From Erodium maritimum (taxonomy: Eukaryota; Streptophyta; Magnoliopsida; Geraniales; Geraniaceae), in the NCBI GenBank assembly GCA_963921825.1, contig OY997591.1, positions 17,727,515-17,791,514 on the forward strand: 64,000 nt of DNA, in the 5' to 3' direction. The stretch's first letter is position 1, and the number at the start of each line of letters is the position of its first letter. A program made the position numbers and the translations under genes. Under the pieces are notes generated by a model. It saw nothing but the letters and a program-made list of their open reading frames with translations. It was not told where the DNA came from and did not search any database. This document shows, piece after piece, positions 57,371-64,000 of this stretch.

Positions 57371-59251
57371 ATGGCTACTATCTCACTGCGTGGCATACTT
57401 GATGCTAACAAATTGTCTGGTAACAATTTTGATGACTGGTACCGGAACTTGAGAATTGTTCTCATGCATGAAAAACTTATCGATGTGATCGATAACCCCA
57501 TGATGGAAGCTCCCGCTGAGGGAGTGACTGATGTAGTTGCATTAGATGCATATTCGAAGTACCAGGAACGAAGTACTACTACTCAGTGCATCATTTTGGC
57601 TTCCATGAGTCCTGATCTTCAGAGGCAACATGAGAATATGAATCCACCACAGATCATAGAACATCTTAAGAAGATGTATGGCTCTCAAAGTAGGACTGCA
57701 AGATATCAGATATCTAAGTCCTTGTTCAAATCTGAACTGAAACCCAAGGAACCAGTTCGCACCCATGTTCTAAAGATGATTGATCTTGTAGAACGGCTTG
57801 AGAAGCAAGGCTGCACACTTGGTAAGGAGTTATCGCAGGATTTGATCTTGCAATCTCTTGATGACACTTTTTCACCGTTCATTGTTAATTATAACATGAA
57901 CAAGATGGATTGTGATCTTCATGAATTGCTCAATTTGTTGATCGATTTTGAGAATCAAATCACATCTGGGAAGGTGAAAGTGTCGGGATCTGTGAACCTG
58001 ATCGGTAGCTCTTCTAAGGGCAAGTGGAAAAATGGGATGAAATCTAAGAAAAATCCACTTGGGCCAAAGAATTATGTTTTGAACAAATTCAAGAAAATGA
58101 AGTTAAGCACTGGTCAGGAGGATGCTGAATGTTTCTTCTGCAAGAAGAAAAGACATTGGAGGAGGAACTGTCAAGAGTATTTGGTTACTCTGAAGGACAA
58201 GAAACAAGGTAAGGCATTAATGAAAAATGTTTTCATGATTACTTTGACATCTATTGATGCTTCGAAATGGGTATTGGATACCGGAAGTGGTTTTAACATC
58301 TGCAATATGTTGCAGGGGCTAAAAATCAATAGGGTGTTGAAGAAAGGAGAGGTCAACATACAAGTTGGAAATAAAGCAAGTGTTGCTGCCCTAGCTGTAG
58401 GGACTATGACTCTTGTAATGCCTACTGGAAAGACTTTATTGTTGGAGGATTGTTATTACATTCCTACGTTTCTTTCAAACATAATTTCTGTTTCATATTT
58501 GGTTGAATATGGATTTCGTTTGGATATTCGTGGTAATCATTGTTCTATATTTCATGGTGATGAATTATATGTCGATGTTTACAAACAATATGGTCTTTAT
58601 GTCTTACCTGAATTAATTACTTGTCCTGCTATGACTATTTCTGGCCGAAAGAGGAAGAGAAATAATCAAGTAAATCAAAGTTACATTTGGCAGTGTAGGC
58701 TTGGTCATATCGGTGAGAAAAGAATAAACAAGTTGCATAAGACGGGGTGTCTTGGGCTGTATGATTATGAATCATACGATACTTGTGAATCTTGTCTCAT
58801 TGGAAAAATGACAAAATCTCCTTTTAATGGAACTGGAGAAAGAGCCAGTGAACTTTTGGGACTCATACATAATGATGTGTGTGGACCAATGAAAGTTCAA
58901 GAAAAATGTGGATATTCTTACTTTATCACCTTCACTGACGATATGTCGAGATATGGTTTCGTATATCTCATGAGACATAAGTCGGAATCTTTTGAAATGT
59001 TCAAAAGGTTTAGAAGTGAAGTTGAGAAACAAACCGGTAAGAATATCAAGGCACTGAGATCTGACCGTGGGGGTGAGTATCGCACAGATAATTTTATTGA
59101 TTATTTATCACAAGATGGAATCCTATCACAGATGATTTTATTGATTATTGATTATTTATGTCAAAATAATTATTCACATGACGAACCTTTTGATCAAATC
59201 AAATTTGGGTTGTCACTTGACATGTGGGGGGAGGGGAAGCTATTTTGTTAG
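57371..59251 (+). pseudogene. copia-3 gag-protease-integrase polyprotein, truncated
   Basis: The ATG at 57371 opens 626 codons without a stop. Gag covers about residues 1-270 (LSGNNFDDWYRNLRIVL near the start) and ends with an intact zinc knuckle, C254-x2-C257-x4-H262-x4-C267. The protease has Asp303-Thr-Gly (WVLDTGSG). The pre-integrase domain has CRLGH (His446) and CESCLIGK. The integrase core has Asp502 (IHNDVCG) and Asp565 (RSDRGGEY), 63 residues apart as usual. The catalytic Glu and all downstream domains are missing because the element sequence ends near residue 585. The last roughly 40 codons are read from junction and copia-4 DNA. The clean frame indicates recent activity of the lineage before truncation. 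Confidence 0.93.
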
Positions 59252-59863
59252 CTAACTACCTTTGAATAAGGTACCCCCCTTAAGAAATTAGACAAGACTC
59301 TACCCGAATTATGGAAATGGAGAAAACCTTCCAATAATTACTTGAAAATGTGGGGGGTGTCTTGCTAAGTTATTGGCCCCATTATTAAATAAGATGACAA
59401 TCGGTCTTAAAAATAGTGAACTATAGGTTATTGGACTGAAGCTATCACTCAAGCAATGGACCAAAAGGCTTGATGATGTCATGTTAGCCAATAACGACTA
59501 GATAAACAAGTGTGACAAATGATAGATGTCAAGACCACAAATGAGGGATATGTGATCCTATGTTTGTACGTGGATGACATTCTAATCATGGGGGGTAGTG
59601 ATAAGATGGTAAATGGTACCAAAACCTTGTTAAACTCTAAGTTTGACATAAAAGAAATGGTACTCGCGTATATGATTTTGGGTATCCAAATCAAACGTTC
59701 ATCTGATGGTGTCATATTAACCCAATCACACTACATGGACAAGATATTGAGTAAGTTCAGTAAGAAAGACACTTGTAATGCCAGAACACTTATAGACAAT
59801 AATGAACACTTGTATAAAACAAAGGTGAAAGCATTTACTATATATCTCATTACAATCATGTAA
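59157..59863 (+). pseudogene. copia-4 reverse-transcriptase fragment, copy 2
   Basis: A near-identical direct duplicate of 55047-55754. YVDD lies in the 59519-59863 frame (VILCLYVDDILIMGG). Unlike copy 1 it continues into the copia-4 3' half (TACATTGAGTAGACTCACG). This is the copy that keeps the original downstream context. Confidence 0.88.
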
Positions 59864-60255
59864 GTACATTGAGTAGACTCACGAGTAATCCATGGAAAGA
59901 CCATTGGACAGTTATCATAAGAGTACTTGGATACTTACGATACACTCATGTGACTATGGACTGCACTATAAGAGAGAACTTACTGTTCTTGAAGGATACT
60001 CTGATGCTAGTTGAATATATGATATTAAGGATTCAAAAAGCATGAGTGGATATGTCCTTACTCTAGAAGAAGCAACAGTGTCGTGGATATCCTCAAGACA
60101 AACGATCATAACCAGATCCGTCATGGAATCTGAGTTTGTGCCTTGGATAAAACCAAGTGAAAAAGCCAAGTGGCTACGAAACTTCTTGGAGGATCATCCA
60201 AACTGGCTAAAGCGTGTGCTCAAGATTTGTGTGATTTGTAATAATCAAGCAGCAA
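59864..60255 (+). pseudogene. copia-4 RT end and RNase H, part 1
   Basis: In broken frames: LRYTHV and then SGYVLTLEEATVSWISSRQT, ESEFVPWIKPSEKAKWLRNF and CVICNNQAA, the RNase H order of plant copia elements. The expected Asp in the NNQAA block is replaced by Asn. The frame is cut at 60255 by a solo LTR. Confidence 0.82.
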
Positions 60256-62516
60256 TGTCACGCCCCAATTTCAGTAAACCGAACTCGGGACGCGAACGTT
60301 TTAAAAACCATAAAACAATGAAACCTGTTTTGGATAAACACTTTAAAATCTCCATTTAATTAATCAAAATAATAGTTTACAACTCGTGGCCACCCAAAAC
60401 TCAACAATAATACACGCTCATAACTTACCGAGACTCTAACTCGTAAGCCAGCCAAAGAATGCTTGCAACCTCCCCCAAGACTCCAACTCGGTCAGGCCAG
60501 CCAAAGACACCAACCTTAGTACACGGGCTCTCATGGCCACCCAAACACAAATAATAACACGGGCTCTCATGGCCACCCAAGACTCAACAATAATACACGG
60601 GCTCTCAAGGCCACCCAAACACAATTAATAACACAAGCTCTCATGGCCACCCAAGACACCAAATAAACAATCAACCTCCGGCTTAACCAAAGCCTCCAAC
60701 AGTCCTAATATCAACAGTTTCTCAATCAACCTCCGGGCATGGTCATATGCCTCCAGTACTCCTAATATTGATAAGTTCACAAACAACCTCCGGGCATGGT
60801 CATATGCCTCCAGTACTCCTAATAACGCTAAGTTCTCTGCTCCTACGACACTACTAAGTGTCACATGTTTTTCCAATAATTGCTACGATCCCGTATCAGG
60901 CATTTCTAATATTCATAACCTACTCAACCCACGACACCCCGGTGTCACATGCAATTCTACTGTTAACTTTCCCTAGTTAGGGCCGAGATCCGGCTACTTT
61001 TCCCTACCTCGTGCGTGTTCTCCCAAAAGCCAAACAACGAGCTCCGGTGATGATCTCAGTCACTCACCCAGCTTTCCCTTGCCTCGGTCCGTGGCACGAT
61101 CTAAAAGAACACAATTTAAAGGCACTTAACAACTTGCAGGAATAAGCTGAAAATCATTAAACTCGATGCCCAAACTTAACCCCGACAATGTCGATCACTT
61201 CCAAACTTCCCAATTACTCGACATTGTCGATAAGGGACCCGTAAAGGCCCGATTCGCCCGACATGGCGAATCTGCCCGGTTTTTGTAAATTGCCTTCCGG
61301 GGCTCCAAAAGCCCCCGTTTTCGTTTCTACGGTCTTAGAATGGTTCAAGGAACCCAAAGTACTTGACGGAATCGAATTCTGACTCCCGAGTCAATTAATT
61401 ACCGTTTAAAGTTTCGAAACCCGATAAATTACAACTTCTCCAATTTAATTCCAATTTTCGATTCGGTTAAGGATAAATGGTCCGGGGAACGTTTTAAACC
61501 ACCCGAAATACAAAACCCGATCACCCGAGCACGTGGGCCCCACCCGACCCACTTGGCCGTGGGCCCTAGGGCTCAAAGTGGGGCTCGGCCACCATGGTGG
61601 TGGCTGGTCCCAGCTCCGACCAGCCACCCATGGCCGGCCGGCCACCACCCACGGTGGCCGGAGCTCCTCCCGAGCCTCCGGTCACCGGAAAACGTGCAAT
61701 TAAACCCCCAAACACCTCTAAAACGTCTCCAACACCTCCACAACCTCCACACAACCCTAAATCATTCATTTTAACATAACCCTAGCTTTCCAAAATAAAC
61801 AAAACGAGAATCGGTTTGGGTATTACCGTAGAGGAGGATGAGGGGAACGAGATTGCTCCTTGCTTTAAGACGATCCAAGGGCTTGATTTCTCCAAACCCT
61901 AGCTATTCCTCCCTTCTCTCTTCTTCTTCTTCTCCTTCTCTCTCTAACTCTCTTCTTCTTTTCTAAAACAACTAACTCTTTTTTTTTTTGTATTTCTTTT
62001 TCCTTTTTTGATATAGGTGGCCGGCCACACCTAGCCCCCACCACATGTTTTCCCCCCAAAACTAACACCACCACAAAGTGGACAAGTGTCAAGGTGGGTC
62101 CCACACCTTTTGGAAAATATCTACTTGATATTTTCCAATCAGATTCGCGAAAAACGGACGTTTCGGGCCTCGAACGGGCACTTTTCCCAAGAAATTACAA
62201 AACTTGGCGGGCTATAAGGAAACGGCTCAACTAAGACCGCTGCGACGACGGCTAAGCTTTTTGGATCCCAAACGGTCCTCGAATGGACCAAAACGTCGCT
62301 CGGTTGACTTTTCCAGCGAAAAGTCAACATTTCCCAAATTGATCAGAAAGTTGCCCTGAGTCCCCCGGAACTCACTTTGGTCAATAACGGGGTCAACTGA
62401 AGTCCGGTATGACACTCGGGGTCATTTTAGGTTCACTTAACTGTCAGTCTTAAAATTTTTAAATTTTTCCTGTTTTTCGCAGGTTTGACTGGCGTTGACC
62501 GGGAGTGGTTATTACA
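60256..62516 (-). mobile_element. Solo Ty3/gypsy LTR, family G1, copy D (2261 bp)
   Basis: Starts TGTCACGCCCCAATTTCAG and ends TTATTACA. An exact 5-bp target duplication, AGCAA, is at 60251-60255 and 62517-62521. It is about 600 bp shorter than copies B and C because the first minisatellite and its surroundings are deleted near 60380. It splits the copia-4 RNase H. Confidence 0.95.
61183..61272. repeat. Conserved double hairpin in gypsy LTR (copy D)
   Basis: Stem 1 is 61183-61194 with 61218-61229. Stem 2 is 61251-61272. Both are perfect. Confidence 0.8.
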
Positions 62517-62521
62517 AGCAA

Positions 62522-63233
62522 TCAATAGGGCACAAATCTGATTAAACAACTGATCTCAATTGTAGTTATCACTATTGATTTTGCAAGATCAAAAGATAAC
62601 ATCGCGGATCCGCTAACCAAAGGGTTAAATATAGATATAGTTGTTACAACATCCAAAGGAATGTGACTAAAGCCCGTAATCAATTAAGGCGTTATGTGAA
62701 GGAAAACACAACCTAGTTGACTGGAGATCCCAACATCTAGGTTCAATGGGTCAACCTAATTGCATAAACCTTGTGTGGTCACTATGGGGGTCACCCCGGG
62801 TCCATTCCTATGATGTAAACAATGATTTAAAATGTGTGAAGGTTAAGCTATGCTTTTAATGATTCATTGTGCTTCAAGAATATGAGCAAAGAAATCACCT
62901 ATGTGAGAGTGAGGTGGAGTCGCCTCAAGGGAAACTACTAGGGCTTAGTTGTCTTACACTCTTGCAGATGCAAGAGATGTCCATGACTTACAGACATAAC
63001 CATGAGAACCGAAAAAACTGTGTTTGTTGGTGTCTGTGTGGAATGTATCTTCATTTACATAAACAACAGAATAGTCCAAGGACATCGCGTCTACTAGTCA
63101 GTCAGTAAAGTAGTTACATCTTCACAAGGGAAGGTTCAAGGGTGTTGTCTACCTATCCTATGCAGATATCAGCTTTGAGAAGTCATCATCCTATCGCTTT
63201 CCTCTCGCGTTAATTTCTATTCATGTGGGGGAT
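62522..63233 (+). pseudogene. copia-4 RNase H, part 2, and 3' non-coding region
   Basis: TIDFARSKDNIADPLTKGL (about 62572-62628) is the C-terminal RNase H block with the conserved ADPLTKGL. The frame ends about 62665. The rest to 63233 is non-coding with CCCGGG and AT-rich parts and ends in a purine tract (GTGGGGGA), likely the polypurine primer for the 3' LTR. Confidence 0.82.
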
Positions 63234-64000
63234 TGTTGGACAAAAGTGAGTTTAGACAAGTGGAAATGGTCAACTTGACGCTCAAGTATATATAGGATCG
63301 GCTCACCCTAGAACTATGGAAAGGTTAGTTTCGTGTTCTAGGGAGTGAGGCATTTCCAACGACATATTATGAGGTCTAAACGGACAAGAGGTGAATGAGA
63401 AATTAAAGCTCAAAGATCACCCATTGAACTTAGTTGTTGAGAAAATTGCAAATGAACAATGCATCATTCTGTGTTGTCCCACATCAAAAGATTGCCAAAC
63501 TTTCATTGGGTTTATATAGCGTTGCCTTCCTAGCATGTTTGAATTGCTTGGATGAAAGGCTGTGTGCAGGACGCGAATGCTGCAACGGATTTGGGCTCTA
63601 GCGCCAGCTCCGTTTTGCTTCGGCACGTATTAAAATCTCAACAATTAATTTCCAATTTTCAGAATATGCAAAATAAGGAAATCAAAAATTGATATCTTTT
63701 TCATTTTTGGAAATTGATATGCAATTAAGGAAATTTCCAAATTTTATATTATTTTGAATCTTATAACAATTCTGAAATTATATTTAGTTTCCATAATTTA
63801 TTAAATTCGAATTTAATATTTAATTTTCGAAATTGTCTATTTCCCAAAAAATGATATTTCCGATAATTGTGTTTCCAATAAACTCGTTTCCAAAAACTCT
63901 CTCCCCTTTTCCTATATAAGCTCTGTTCTAGTTCATTACTCGTAGACACGTAGTAGAGACGAATTAGATACGAAATTTACCTATACAATTTCTCTCCTTC
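63234..64000 (+). repeat. copia-4 3' LTR (incomplete at window end)
   Basis: 767 bp aligned end to end with 51180-51948 at about 96 % identity. Same TATATAAGC box. It runs off the window. Confidence 0.92.

Larger units (their letters stand above)
55758..59156 (+). mobile_element. copia-3: 5' LTR, leader and gag to integrase; rest missing
   Basis: 5' LTR 55758-56140, Met-tRNA primer site, 1.2-kb leader with hairpins, then an open gag-protease-integrase frame that stops being retroelement-like at about 59126. No RT, RNase H or 3' LTR. The junction with the following RT fragment contains a templated-looking filler (59131-59158). Confidence 0.9.
51180..64000 (+). mobile_element. copia-4: Ty1/copia element, 3' LTR cut by window edge
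   Basis: LTRs start at 51180 and 63234 with TGTTGGACAAAAGTGAG. Over about 767 shared bases I count about 33 substitutions and 2 indels (about 4 %). The inside holds a long hairpin-rich leader, an RT fragment, the truncated copia-3, a second copy of the RT fragment, RNase H split by a solo gypsy LTR, a roughly 0.6-kb 3' non-coding region and a purine-rich TGTGGGGGA tract. gag, protease and integrase are missing. The right target-site copy is outside the window; the left should be CACAC (51175-51179). Confidence 0.88.

Overview
The window is intergenic DNA from a flowering plant, most likely a eudicot, in which roughly four fifths of the sequence can be assigned to transposable elements. The evidence is spliced plant gene structure (GT-AG introns), Ty1/copia and Ty3/gypsy retrotransposons primed by initiator-Met tRNA, plant-type LINEs with DUF4283 or RRM ORF1 proteins, and MITEs. 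I cannot name the species from sequence alone.

The only intact host gene I support is a three-exon short-chain dehydrogenase/reductase (SDR) gene at 8969-12138 (+). It encodes 283 aa with all catalytic residues, has a TATA box and G-box upstream, and carries a 428-bp palindromic MITE in intron 1. Two short decayed gene-like segments at 6464-6823 and 7588-7812 lie upstream.

Layout: 1-2653 is a Ty3/gypsy LTR cut by the window edge. 2654-8720 is old non-coding DNA with two pseudogene candidates. 8723-12600 is the SDR gene. 12830-17471 is degraded DNA plus a minus-strand copia pol remnant. 17472-28413 is the 5' LTR of that copia, split by a 10.4-kb Mutator-like TIR element (9-bp TSD), which holds two inverted TIR elements and a 2.4-kb LINE-like retroposon (16-bp TSD), itself split by a solo gypsy LTR (5-bp TSD). 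29505-35470 holds three LINE copies sharing one 3' tail, one containing a hAT MITE. 35479-41229 is a copia with two 230-bp LTRs. 41526-49361 is a solo gypsy-type LTR split by a second gypsy element that keeps its 5' LTR, primer site and broken gag. 51180-64000 is a copia element (named copia-4 here) whose 3' LTR runs off the window. It contains a younger truncated copia (copia-3, 55758-59150), a near-identical 0.7-kb duplication of its own RT segment and another solo gypsy LTR.

None of the retroelement polyproteins is complete. The copia-1 protease lacks its catalytic Asp, the copia-3 integrase stops before its catalytic Glu, and the gypsy gag has two stops and a frameshift. The most interesting signals are in non-coding RNA leaders. 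In copia-3 the leader carries six short hairpins with a conserved AC(T/A)AC pentaloop and covarying stems. In copia-4 the leader carries about ten hairpins, most followed by an ACGT-containing tail, also with covarying stems. I also flag the ORF1-only LINE with an RRM and an AT-hook, and a pair of hairpins conserved in all four gypsy LTR copies.
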